From positions 1-64,000 of the forward strand of contig CANRIV010000006.1 in NCBI GenBank assembly GCA_947630805.1: DNA of 64,000 bases, in the 5' to 3' direction. The DNA is from an uncultured Lachnospiraceae bacterium. GTDB lineage: Bacteria; Bacillota; Clostridia; Lachnospirales; Lachnospiraceae. Under the pieces are notes generated by a model. It was not told where the DNA came from. It saw only the letters and a list, made by a program, of their open reading frames with translations, and searched no databases. Positions 17,204 through 27,379 of the stretch are shown here, one piece after another (the stretch's first letter is position 1; each line of letters opens with the position of its first letter). Both the position numbers and the translations under genes were made by a program.

Positions 17204-19894
17204 ATGAGTTTACCACCAATGATGCAGGATATCTGGGATCACTATTTTGATAAAGTGACCCCAATGATGAAAACCTATTTAGAGACAAAAAAAGAGCATA
17301 GCGACTGTATTCTTTTTTATCGGCTTGGAGATTTTTATGAAATGTTCTTTGATGATGCTTTATTGGCATCAAGAGAAATGGAAATCACACTGACCAGTAA
17401 AAGCTGCGGTCTAAAAGAAAAAGCACCTATGTGCGGTGTACCATATCATGCAGTTGACACTTATCTGAATAAATTAGTAACCAAAGGTTACAAGGTGTGT
17501 ATTGTAGAACAGACAGATGCGCCGGAACAGGGCAGAGGACTTGTAAATCGTGAGGTTGTCCGTATTGTTACGCCGGGTACTAATTTAAATACAACTCTGA
17601 TTGACGAAGGAAAAAATAATTACCTGATGTCCATCTTTTATATTGATGAAAAATTCGGCATTTCCGTAGCAGACGTCACTACAGGTGATTTTTACGTGAC
17701 AGAAGTAGAATCAGAGCGAAATGTTCTGGATGAAATTAATAAATTTATACCAAGCGAGATTATCTGTAATCACGCTTTTCTGATGTGTGGACTTGATATC
17801 GAAGATTTGAAAATGAGGCTCTCCATCTCTATATTTGAATTGGAAGAATGGTACTTTGATGAGAGTGGCTGTGAAGATATATTAAAAGAGCACTTTGGTA
17901 TAATCAATCTGGCAGGTCTTGGAATTTCAGACATGCAGTTAAGTATTATTGCCTCCGGCTCTCTTTTACGCTATTTGTATGAAACACAGAAAAACTCCCT
18001 CTCTCACTTATCCAAACTCCTTCCTTATTCGACAAGCACTTTTATGATTCTGGATACTTCTACGAGAAGAAACCTGGAATTATGTGAGACGCTCAGGGAA
18101 AAGCAAAAAAGAGGCTCTTTATTATGGATATTGGACAAAACAAAGACTGCAATGGGAGCGAGAACACTTCGCAGCTATATTGAACAGCCATTAATCTCAA
18201 AAGATAAAATTGTGCGTCGTCAACAGGTCATTTCTGAACTAAATAATGCACTGATTACGAGAGATGAACTGCGGGAATACCTTTCTCCGATATATGATTT
18301 GGAAAGACTTTTGAGCAAAATTTCTTATAAGTCAGCCAATCCACGAGATCTTATTGCATTTAAAACTTCTCTGGAAATGCTTCCTCATATCAGAAACATT
18401 ATTCAGGATTTCAAATCTCCACTGTTTTTGGAAATTATGGAACAGTTGGATCCTTTGGAAGATATAAAAGAATTAATTGATGCGTCGATTGCAGAAGATC
18501 CTCCTTTGAGCATCCGGGAAGGCGGTATTATCAAAACCGGATACAACGAAGAAATTGACCGGCTCAGAAGTGCAAAAACAGAAGGGAAAACCTGGCTGGC
18601 AGAACTGGAAGCCTCAGAAAAGAAGGCCACTGGAATTAATAAATTAAAAATAAAATACAATAAAGTATTCGGATATTGTATTGAAGTATCCAATTCTTTT
18701 AAAAACCAGGTACCGGATTACTATATCCGCAAACAGACTCTGGTCAATGCAGAACGTTTTACAACAGAGCGGTTAAAAGAACTGGAAGAATTAATCGTAG
18801 GTGCAGAAGACAAGTTATTTTCTTTAGAATATAATATTTTTACGTCCATTCGGGATGAAATTTTCAAGCAGGTGCATCGAATTCAGAAGACAGCAAAAGC
18901 GATTGCACAGATTGATGTTTTTGCCTCGCTGGCTTTTGTTGCAGAGCGAAACCATTACGTTAAACCATCCATTAACGAAAAGGGCGTAATTGATATTAAA
19001 GACGGAAGACATCCCGTCGTGGAAAAAATGATGCAGGAAAATCTTTTTATTCCAAATAATACATATCTGGATATGAAAGATAACCGCCTTGCAATTATAA
19101 CCGGTCCGAATATGGCAGGAAAATCCACTTATATGCGCCAGACTGCTTTAATTGTACTGATGGCGCAGATTGGCTCTTTTGTTCCTGCAAAAGAAGCAAA
19201 TATTTCCATATGCGATAAGATTTTTACAAGAGTAGGCGCATCAGACGACCTTGCCAGTGGTCAGAGTACGTTTATGGTCGAAATGACAGAAGTGGCAAAT
19301 ATTTTGAGAAACGCCACTTCAAAAAGTCTTTTAATTCTGGATGAAATCGGAAGGGGTACGAGCACTTTTGACGGATTGAGTATTGCCTGGGCCGTGATTG
19401 AACATATCTGTGATAAAAAAATATTGGGAGCAAAAACTTTATTTGCCACACATTACCATGAACTGACTGAATTGGAGGGCACACTGCCCGGCGTCAATAA
19501 TTATTGTATCAGTGTAAAAGAACAGGGCGATGATATTGTTTTCCTGCGAAAAATCATTAACGGTGGCGCAGACAAAAGCTATGGAATTCAGGTAGCCAAA
19601 CTGGCCGGAATTCCGGAAAGCGTTCTGACACGGGCCAAACAGCTGGTGCAGGAATTGAGCAATGCAGACATTACCGCCAGAGCAAAAAATATTGCCATAA
19701 GTATGCAGCCGGGAAATCATTTGCTTCCGGGAATCAATGAGGATCCGGAGGCACATCAGATGACTCTGTTTGACACCATTAACGAATCCGAAATTATTAA
19801 AGAAATTCAAGGACTGAATCTCGGGGAAATGACACCGATTGAAGGATTGAATTATCTTTATAAACTGCAGAATCAGCTTAAAAACAGATGGTAG
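17204..19894 (+). CDS. mutS: DNA mismatch repair protein MutS
   Basis: FYRLGDFYEMFFDDA, TGPNMAGKSTYMRQ, LILDEIGRGTSTFDGLSIAWAV. Confidence 0.97.
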   Translation: MSLPPMMQDIWDHYFDKVTPMMKTYLETKKEHSDCILFYRLGDFYEMFFDDALLASREMEITLTSKSCGLKEKAPMCGVPYHAVDTYLNKLVTKGYKVCIVEQTDAPEQGRGLVNREVVRIVTPGTNLNTTLIDEGKNNYLMSIFYIDEKFGISVADVTTGDFYVTEVESERNVLDEINKFIPSEIICNHAFLMCGLDIEDLKMRLSISIFELEEWYFDESGCEDILKEHFGIINLAGLGISDMQLSIIASGSLLRYLYETQKNSLSHLSKLLPYSTSTFMILDTSTRRNLELCETLREKQKRGSLLWILDKTKTAMGARTLRSYIEQPLISKDKIVRRQQVISELNNALITRDELREYLSPIYDLERLLSKISYKSANPRDLIAFKTSLEMLPHIRNIIQDFKSPLFLEIMEQLDPLEDIKELIDASIAEDPPLSIREGGIIKTGYNEEIDRLRSAKTEGKTWLAELEASEKKATGINKLKIKYNKVFGYCIEVSNSFKNQVPDYYIRKQTLVNAERFTTERLKELEELIVGAEDKLFSLEYNIFTSIRDEIFKQVHRIQKTAKAIAQIDVFASLAFVAERNHYVKPSINEKGVIDIKDGRHPVVEKMMQENLFIPNNTYLDMKDNRLAIITGPNMAGKSTYMRQTALIVLMAQIGSFVPAKEANISICDKIFTRVGASDDLASGQSTFMVEMTEVANILRNATSKSLLILDEIGRGTSTFDGLSIAWAVIEHICDKKILGAKTLFATHYHELTELEGTLPGVNNYCISVKEQGDDIVFLRKIINGGADKSYGIQVAKLAGIPESVLTRAKQLVQELSNADITARAKNIAISMQPGNHLLPGINEDPEAHQMTLFDTINESEIIKEIQGLNLGEMTPIEGLNYLYKLQNQLKNRW

Positions 19895-19934
19895 ATTAAT
19901 ATAAATCATAGCACAATATTGCAAAGGATGAAAA

Positions 19935-21803
19935 ATGAATCAACATAAAATTCAGATTTTAGACCAAAATACAATTAACCAGATTGCAGCCGGAGAAGTT
20001 ATCGACCGACCTGCTTCCGTTGTAAAGGAACTGGTAGAAAATGCCGTGGATGCCGGAGCCTCTCTGATTACCGTAGAAATCAAAGATGGGGGAATTTCAC
20101 TCATCCGCGTCACTGACAATGGGAGCGGTATTGACCGAGACGATATCCGCATTGCTTTTCTGAGACATTCTACCAGTAAAATCAAAACAGCGCTCGATTT
20201 AATGACCGTTTCCTCACTTGGATTCCGAGGAGAGGCATTATCGAGCATTGCCGCTGTCTGTCAGGTAGAATTAATTACAAAAACCAGAGAACACATTACC
20301 GGAAGCCGTTATAAAATCGAAGGAGGAAAAGAAACCTGCTTTGAGGAAATCGGAGCGCCTGAGGGTACCACTTTTATTGCAAGAAATCTTTTCTTTAACA
20401 CCCCGGCCAGAAGAAAATTTTTGAAAACAGCGCAGACAGAATCCGGGTATGTTTCGGATATTGTAGAAAAAATGGCGCTGTCTTATCCGGAAATTTCTTT
20501 CCATTTTATCAACAACGGTCAGACCAAAATCCACACCTCGGGGAACGGAAATTTAAAAGATGTGATTTATCATATCTATGGCAGGGATATTACCCAGAAT
20601 CTGATAGAAGTGAACTGTGAAAACGAATTGATTCACATGTCCGGATTTATTGGTAAAGCTGTGATTTCCAAAGGAAACCGTTCGTTTGAAAATTATTTTA
20701 TCAATGGCAGATATATTAAAAGTAATATTATTTCCAGAGCACTGGAAGATGGTTATAAATTCATTCTGATGCAGCACAAGTACCCATTTACTGTGCTCAA
20801 TTTTAAAATAAATCCGGAGCTTTTGGATGTCAATGTACATCCGGCAAAAATGGAACTCCGTTTTCGAAAAGGGGAAAGCATCTACCCATGGATTGCGGAA
20901 AATATTCATGATGCTCTGATTGATAAACCAAATATTATCCAGATAGAGTTGGAAAAAGAAAAAGAAGCACGGCAAATCGAAACATATATACCGGAGCCTT
21001 TTGAAGAACAGAGAGTAAAAAGAAATCCATCCGGTATTCCGTCGTCTTCTGAATCCCCTAAGAATCAAAATGATGATAACGTACAGGATTTTTCTGTACT
21101 ACAGGAGACAACAAATTATCATCCGAATCCAGGCGAAGCCGGACACGAATTAAAAAAGAAAGAATCAAAACCGGTCCAGCAGAATATTACAGATGCGTAT
21201 GATGATTTTTTAAGCGAGCAGGCCAGACCAAAGCATAAACTGATTGGACAGGTTTTTGACACTTATTGGATTGTAGAATACGAAGAAAAGATTTACATTA
21301 TCGACCAGCATGCTGCCCATGAAAAAGTCCTGTTTGAATCCCTTATGGAGAAACTCCGCAACCGACAGATATCTTCTCAGTTGATTGTTCCTCCGATTAT
21401 TTTAAATCTGTCTATGAGAGAAGCAGCTCTTCTCAATCAATATATGGAACATTTTCAGGAAATCGGATTCGAAATAGAAACTTTTGGCGGACAGGATTTT
21501 GCCGTCAGGGCTGTTCCTTCGGATTTATATTCTTTGGACAGCTACGACGTTCTGATGGAAATTATTGACGCACTTTCCAACGAAAATGGAAAAATTCTTC
21601 CTACACTCATTACGGAAAAAATTGCTTCCATGTCCTGTAAGGCGGCAGTGAAAGGAAACAGCAGATTATCTCCATCGGAGGCAGATGCTCTAATCAACCA
21701 GCTGTTGTCCCTCGAAAACCCATATAACTGTCCTCATGGAAGACCTACCATTATTTCTATGAGCAAATATGAACTGGAAAAGAAATTTAAGAGAATTATC
21801 TGA
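19935..21803 (+). CDS. mutL: DNA mismatch repair protein MutL
   Basis: QIAAGEVIDRPASVVKELVENAVDAGA, GFRGEALSSIAAV, CPHGRP. Confidence 0.97.
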   Translation: MNQHKIQILDQNTINQIAAGEVIDRPASVVKELVENAVDAGASLITVEIKDGGISLIRVTDNGSGIDRDDIRIAFLRHSTSKIKTALDLMTVSSLGFRGEALSSIAAVCQVELITKTREHITGSRYKIEGGKETCFEEIGAPEGTTFIARNLFFNTPARRKFLKTAQTESGYVSDIVEKMALSYPEISFHFINNGQTKIHTSGNGNLKDVIYHIYGRDITQNLIEVNCENELIHMSGFIGKAVISKGNRSFENYFINGRYIKSNIISRALEDGYKFILMQHKYPFTVLNFKINPELLDVNVHPAKMELRFRKGESIYPWIAENIHDALIDKPNIIQIELEKEKEARQIETYIPEPFEEQRVKRNPSGIPSSSESPKNQNDDNVQDFSVLQETTNYHPNPGEAGHELKKKESKPVQQNITDAYDDFLSEQARPKHKLIGQVFDTYWIVEYEEKIYIIDQHAAHEKVLFESLMEKLRNRQISSQLIVPPIILNLSMREAALLNQYMEHFQEIGFEIETFGGQDFAVRAVPSDLYSLDSYDVLMEIIDALSNENGKILPTLITEKIASMSCKAAVKGNSRLSPSEADALINQLLSLENPYNCPHGRPTIISMSKYELEKKFKRII

Positions 21804-21804
21804 T

Positions 21805-22755
21805 ATGAAAAAACTGATTATTTTAACCGGACCAACAGCTGTTGGAAAAACAGAACTCTCCGTAAAACTTGCCAAACAGATTGACGGAGAAATCATCAGC
21901 GCAGATTCTATTCAGGTGTATAAACATATGGATATCGGCTCTGCCAAAATAAAAAAAGAAGAAATGGGCGGTATAAAGCATTATCTGATTGACGAATTCA
22001 ATCCGGATGAGCCGTTTAACGTACACATTTTTCAACAAAAAGCAAAGCAGTATATAGATGAAATATATTCCAAAAATAAAATTCCTATTCTAGTAGGTGG
22101 AACAGGTTTTTATATTCAGTCTGTACTATATGATATTCATTTTGAAGATACCGGTGAGGATACGCTATATCGCCAACAGTTGGAATCTCTGGCAAAAGAA
22201 AAGGGAAATCAGTATTTACATCATTTGTTACAGGAAAAAGACCCGGAATCCGCAAAAAACATACACTATAACAACACCAAAAGAATTATCCGCGCACTGG
22301 AATATTATCGCGATACTGGGAGTCCGATTTCTGAACACAATAGAATACAGCGGCAGAACACATCTCCTTATAACTTTGCATATTTTGTGTTAAATGATGA
22401 CCGCAAACAGCTTTACTCCCGCATTAATCAGAGAGTAGAAACTATGATAAACGAGGGGCTTTATAGCGAAGTAGAACATCTTCTTTCTATGGGATACGGA
22501 CCAGACTTAGTTTCTATGCAGGGCATCGGATATAAGGAGATGATTATGTGCATCAGAGGCGAAATCACACAGAAAGAGGCACAGGAACTGATTCAAAAAA
22601 ATACACGGCATTTTGCCAAAAGACAGCTGACTTGGTTTCGGCGGGAAAAAGATGTCATTATGCTGGATTATCGCCACTTTCAACATGATAAATCCAAATT
22701 ATTGGACGAAATGTTAATGATATTAAAAAAAAGAAATATAATAAAGGATAACTGA
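21805..22755 (+). CDS. miaA: tRNA dimethylallyltransferase
   Basis: LTGPTAVGKTELS, ISADSIQVYKHMDIGSAK, QLTWFRRE. Confidence 0.96.
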   Translation: MKKLIILTGPTAVGKTELSVKLAKQIDGEIISADSIQVYKHMDIGSAKIKKEEMGGIKHYLIDEFNPDEPFNVHIFQQKAKQYIDEIYSKNKIPILVGGTGFYIQSVLYDIHFEDTGEDTLYRQQLESLAKEKGNQYLHHLLQEKDPESAKNIHYNNTKRIIRALEYYRDTGSPISEHNRIQRQNTSPYNFAYFVLNDDRKQLYSRINQRVETMINEGLYSEVEHLLSMGYGPDLVSMQGIGYKEMIMCIRGEITQKEAQELIQKNTRHFAKRQLTWFRREKDVIMLDYRHFQHDKSKLLDEMLMILKKRNIIKDN

Positions 22756-22756
22756 A

Positions 22757-24043
22757 ATGGACACACAAAAAGAAATGTATCACACGCTTGGAATTTCCGA
22801 ACAGGTATATGACTACGCTGAAAAAATTATAGAAAATCTTAAGGAACAATTCAGAGAAATTGATAAAACCGCTGAATATAATCAGCTAAAAGTGATTGCA
22901 GCTCTGCAGAAAAATCATGTATCAGAAGCTCATTTTACGCCTACCACCGGATACGGATATAATGATTTGGGCAGAGATACTCTGGAAAAGGTTTATGCCG
23001 ATGTTTTTCATACGCAGGACGCGCTGGTAAGACCTCAGATTACGTGTGGTACACATGCACTTGCGCTGGCAATGTCAGCCAATCTCCGTCCCAAAGATAA
23101 AATATTATATATTTCAGGAAAACCGTATGACACATTAGAAGAAGTCATCGGCATCAGAGAATCTGTTGGAAGCCTGGCAGAATATGGTATTACATATGAT
23201 CAGGTTGACCTGACAGCAGATGGAAACTTTGATTTTCAAAAAATTCGCAATAAACTAACGGAAAATGTAAAATTAGTCGGGATACAACGTTCCAAAGGAT
23301 ATGCCGCAAGACCTACGCTCTCTGCCGAAAAAATCGGAGAGGCTATCCGTTTTATTAAGAACATTAATCCTAAGATTATCGTAATGGTTGATAACTGTTA
23401 TGGTGAGTTTGTCCAGACAGTTGAGCCGTCAGATTTTGGCGCTGATATGGTGGTGGGCTCATTGATTAAAAACCCCGGAGGCGGTCTGGCTCCGATTGGA
23501 GGTTATATCTGCGGCACTGCAAAATATATAGAACAGTGCGCCAATCGCCTCACAACGCCCGGACTAGGAAGAGAAGTCGGGGCCAATCTGGGCACTATAC
23601 GCAGTTTTTATCAGGGACTATTTCTGGCTCCTACTGTCACGGCATCAGCCCTAAAAGGGGCATTGTTTGCTGCGGCAATGTTCGATTCTCTTGGGTTTCG
23701 GATTATTCCAAATAAATCAGAGCCCCGTTTTGATATTATTCAGGCAATCGAATTCGGATCACCGGAATGTGTAATTTCTTTCTGTAAAGGAATACAGGCT
23801 GCAGCGCCCGTAGACAGTCATCTTTCACCAGAGCCATGGGATATGCCCGGATATGACGCTCCCGTTATTATGGCTGCGGGAGCTTTCATACAAGGCGCTT
23901 CTATCGAGTTAAGCGCAGACGGTCCCATAAAGCCTCCCTACGCAGTATATTTTCAGGGTGGTCTCACATGGTACCATGCAAAATTTGGCATATTAAAGGC
24001 TTTTCAGAATATGCTTGACGATAAACTGATTACATTAAAGTAA
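22757..24043 (+). CDS. Methionine gamma-lyase family / aluminium-resistance family PLP protein
   Basis: HFTPTTGYGYNDLGRDTLEKVYADVF, IKNPGGGLAPIGGYI. Confidence 0.85.
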   Translation: MDTQKEMYHTLGISEQVYDYAEKIIENLKEQFREIDKTAEYNQLKVIAALQKNHVSEAHFTPTTGYGYNDLGRDTLEKVYADVFHTQDALVRPQITCGTHALALAMSANLRPKDKILYISGKPYDTLEEVIGIRESVGSLAEYGITYDQVDLTADGNFDFQKIRNKLTENVKLVGIQRSKGYAARPTLSAEKIGEAIRFIKNINPKIIVMVDNCYGEFVQTVEPSDFGADMVVGSLIKNPGGGLAPIGGYICGTAKYIEQCANRLTTPGLGREVGANLGTIRSFYQGLFLAPTVTASALKGALFAAAMFDSLGFRIIPNKSEPRFDIIQAIEFGSPECVISFCKGIQAAAPVDSHLSPEPWDMPGYDAPVIMAAGAFIQGASIELSADGPIKPPYAVYFQGGLTWYHAKFGILKAFQNMLDDKLITLK

Positions 24044-24232
24044 GTTTTTGTCTTTCTTAGTCTTTTATTGGAAAAAACGTATACACACTATTTTTATTGT
24101 GTTACAATAAACTATGCTACGGAAAATATTTCTATGCAGATAACATATGCCTTTCGGGGAACAATTACGGTTTTCTATGACTGCAGATTGTTCCGATACT
24201 TTGTACCTGGAGAGAAACAGAAACGGAGGCAC

Positions 24233-24922
24233 ATGAGTAAAATAAAAGATATTCCACCGGAGGAGAGACCTTGCGAAAAATGTTTTCTAAAAGGACCCGA
24301 AGCGTTGACGGACAGTGAATTATTATCTGTCATTTTACGGACGGGTACCGGAGGTATGAATGTACTGGAACTGGCCAATCAAATTATGGCGCTGGATGGC
24401 AGCCACAGCCTGCTGTCTGTGATGCACCTGACAAAAGAACAGTTAATGGAAATCAGAGGGATTGGCAAAGTAAAATCTGTACAGTTGTTATGTATCTGTG
24501 AACTGGTAAAAAGAATTACAAGACAAAATGCAGCCCCTTCCCTGAAGTTCGACAGTCCCGCTTTAATTGCCCGCTATTATATGGAATCCATGCGACACTT
24601 AGAGCAGGAACATCTGGTTGTATTATTTCTGGACACAAAATGCCACCTCAGGAAAGAAACATACATTTCAAAAGGTACGGTAAATCAGTCTTTTCTGTCG
24701 CCCAGAGAAATTTTTATAGAAGCCCTGCGGTGCAATGCAGTCAATATTGTATTGATACACAATCATCCAAGTGGTGATTGCACTCCCAGCAGAGAAGATA
24801 TTTTAAGTACGGAAAAAATAATAAAAGCCGGAAAATTAATCGGTATTTTTGTTATTGATCATATAATAATTGGAGATAATAACTATTCCAGCATGAAAGA
24901 ATTATCACTTATGAAAGGATAG
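24233..24922 (+). CDS. radC: RadC family JAB-domain protein
   Basis: PPEERPCEKCFLKGPEALTDSELLSVILRTG, HNHPSGDCTPSREDI. Confidence 0.93.
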   Translation: MSKIKDIPPEERPCEKCFLKGPEALTDSELLSVILRTGTGGMNVLELANQIMALDGSHSLLSVMHLTKEQLMEIRGIGKVKSVQLLCICELVKRITRQNAAPSLKFDSPALIARYYMESMRHLEQEHLVVLFLDTKCHLRKETYISKGTVNQSFLSPREIFIEALRCNAVNIVLIHNHPSGDCTPSREDILSTEKIIKAGKLIGIFVIDHIIIGDNNYSSMKELSLMKG

Positions 24923-24925
24923 CCA

Positions 24926-25960
24926 ATGAGTCGTAGTGTTTTTGGAATTGATTTTGGTACAAGCAATATAAAAATATATAATGGAATTACCCGGACAACA
25001 TTAAACGAAAAAAATATTATTGCAATAAAAAATAAAAACCAGTTGTTTGAAATCGGGGATGACGCTTTTAAAATGTATGAAAAAGCTCCGGATAATATAC
25101 GGGTGGTTTTTCCAATTAAATTCGGTGTGATTGCCGATTTAAAAAGCATGAAAATGCTGTTTGAACAATTTTATAAAAAAATGACCGGGCCAAAAGGCAG
25201 TAAAATGGGACGTTTTTGCATCGCTGTTCCGGCAGATATTACTGAGGTGGAAAAAAGAGCATTTTATGATGTGGTAGCCAAGTCGGATATCAAAGCGAGA
25301 GAAATTAAAATTGTTGAGAAACCTATCGCAGATGCTGTAGGTCTGGGAATTGATATGACCAGTGCCAGAGGCAATATGATTATTAATATCGGAGCTGACA
25401 CTACAGAAATCTCCGTTATTTCTCTGGGAGGAATTGTTGTCAGCCGTATTGTAAAACTGGGCGGCAACAGACTGGATCAGATGATTTGTGACATCGTAAA
25501 ACGAAAATATAATATTTTAATCGGCCAGAAAACCGCTGAACAGATTAAAATTTCTCTTTCAGATGCCATGTATGATGAGGATGAAGATAATGATGAAGAT
25601 GAAATTCTCTATGTTTATGGCAGAAATATCATTACGGGACTCCCATCCGAACGCGGAGTTTCCAAAGATACTATCTATGAAGCAATCAAACAGTTTTTTG
25701 ATGATATTATTGAATCCATTAAGACATTGTTGGAGAGAACTCCTCCGGAACTGGCAGCAGATATTATAGATACCGGAATATTTCTCACAGGGGGATCCGC
25801 CTCTATTAAAAATTTAGATAAACTGATTACCCAGGAAACAGATTTAAAAGTCAATACAACAGAAAATCCGGGAGAAACTGTAATTCGGGGAATTTCTATG
25901 ATTATGTCTGACACAAGATTCAGGAAGTTGATGTACGAGCCAAGAGAAAGCTCTTTCTAA
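24926..25960 (+). CDS. mreB: MreB-like rod-shape determining actin homologue
   Basis: FGIDFGTSNIKIY, IEKPIADAVGLGID, NIGADTTEISVISLGGIV; followed by mreC, mreD. Confidence 0.88.
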   Translation: MSRSVFGIDFGTSNIKIYNGITRTTLNEKNIIAIKNKNQLFEIGDDAFKMYEKAPDNIRVVFPIKFGVIADLKSMKMLFEQFYKKMTGPKGSKMGRFCIAVPADITEVEKRAFYDVVAKSDIKAREIKIVEKPIADAVGLGIDMTSARGNMIINIGADTTEISVISLGGIVVSRIVKLGGNRLDQMICDIVKRKYNILIGQKTAEQIKISLSDAMYDEDEDNDEDEILYVYGRNIITGLPSERGVSKDTIYEAIKQFFDDIIESIKTLLERTPPELAADIIDTGIFLTGGSASIKNLDKLITQETDLKVNTTENPGETVIRGISMIMSDTRFRKLMYEPRESSF

Positions 25961-25977
25961 TACAGATGGGAGGCAAA

Positions 25978-26829
25978 ATGAAAAAACCGTCCAAAATAAG
26001 CATAAAACCAAAAATACTTATATTTCTGCTGACGTTCCTCTGTGTCTGTACTTTAATTTTATCGGTTGCCTATAAGGATTTTTCACGCCCTCTGAAATTT
26101 GCTGCAAGCGTTGTCGTAGTGCCGCTGCAGGAAGGGGTCAATCATATCGGAAGCTGGTTTACAGACAAATCAGAACTTCTCAAAACCGTAAAAGAATTAA
26201 AAGCAGAAAACAATAAATTATCCAACCAACTGGATGAACTGACAGAAGAGAACAGCCTGCTGGCCCAGAATAAATATGAGCTGAGTCGTCTGAGAGAACT
26301 TTATGAACTCGATAAAGACTATTCCTCTTACCAGAAAGTGGGCGCTAATGTGATTGGAAAAGAAACCGGCAACTGGTTTCATATATTTATTATCAACAAA
26401 GGCTCCGATGATGGAATTCAACCTGATATGAATGTTATCAGTGGCGGCGGCCTGGTGGGTATTGTTTACGATGTAGGCAAAAACTATGCAAAAGTCCGCT
26501 CTATTATTGATGATGAGAGCAGTGTCAGTGTCTCTTTTGCAAACACCTCAGACACCGGTATTGTCAGCGGAGATTTGAAACTGATAGAAGATGGTGTCAT
26601 GAATATTACAGAAATTCAGAAAGATGCAAAAATTAACGAAGGGGATATGGTCGTAACCTCAAAAATCAGTAATAAATTTCTTCCCGGAATTTTAGTAGGT
26701 TATGTCACGGAAATCTCCAAGGATTCCAATGATTTGACACAGTCTGGAAAAATTATTCCCGTTGTTGATTTTCAGCATATTGACGAAGTTCTGGTAATCA
26801 CAAATTTAAAAGAAACTCTGAAAGACTGA
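25978..26829 (+). CDS. mreC: Rod shape-determining protein MreC
   Basis: N-terminal TM, coiled coil, VIGKETGNWFHIFIINKGSDDGI; synteny. Confidence 0.92.
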   Translation: MKKPSKISIKPKILIFLLTFLCVCTLILSVAYKDFSRPLKFAASVVVVPLQEGVNHIGSWFTDKSELLKTVKELKAENNKLSNQLDELTEENSLLAQNKYELSRLRELYELDKDYSSYQKVGANVIGKETGNWFHIFIINKGSDDGIQPDMNVISGGGLVGIVYDVGKNYAKVRSIIDDESSVSVSFANTSDTGIVSGDLKLIEDGVMNITEIQKDAKINEGDMVVTSKISNKFLPGILVGYVTEISKDSNDLTQSGKIIPVVDFQHIDEVLVITNLKETLKD

Positions 26830-26845
26830 TTTGAAGGATAAACCA

Positions 26846-27379
26846 ATGAAACACAGACTCATTAAAATTATAATTACAGGATGTATTATTATATCCGCCT
26901 TTGTTTTACAAAGCGCTCTGTCTCTCTCAAACAAAGATGCGGTTGCCACCCCGAATCTCTTACTGTTGGTAACCTGTATTCTGGGCTTTATGCGCGGATG
27001 TAATTACGGCAGTGTCACGGGATTTTTTTGCGGTCTGCTGGTAGATATTCTCTTTGGGGACGTTATCGGATTGTATACCTTGATTTATTTATATATCGGC
27101 TTTTTCAGCGGATTATTTAAAAAGATGTTTTACAGCGACCACGTATTCATGCCGATGCTGCTTGTTTTGTTCAGCGATTTTATATACAATCTGGCATGTT
27201 ATACTTTTAGATTTTTATTAAGGAACAAATTGGATTTTTCATTTTACTTCGAAAAAATAATTTTGCCGGAGATGATTATTACAACTTTTATAACATTTCT
27301 TCTCTATAAATTATTTTATCTGCTAAATGAAAAAGTTTTTACACTAAAACAGGAGAATACTTTAAGTTTTGATAAGTGA
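26846..27379 (+). CDS. mreD: Rod shape-determining protein MreD
   Basis: Multi-TM protein, GFFCGLLVDILFGDVIGLYTLIY; synteny. Confidence 0.88.
   Translation: MKHRLIKIIITGCIIISAFVLQSALSLSNKDAVATPNLLLLVTCILGFMRGCNYGSVTGFFCGLLVDILFGDVIGLYTLIYLYIGFFSGLFKKMFYSDHVFMPMLLVLFSDFIYNLACYTFRFLLRNKLDFSFYFEKIILPEMIITTFITFLLYKLFYLLNEKVFTLKQENTLSFDK

Noticed and set aside
20553-21068. 171-aa antisense ORF within mutL
   Set aside because: Entirely inside a confident mutL CDS on the opposite strand, with no recognisable domain or RBS.
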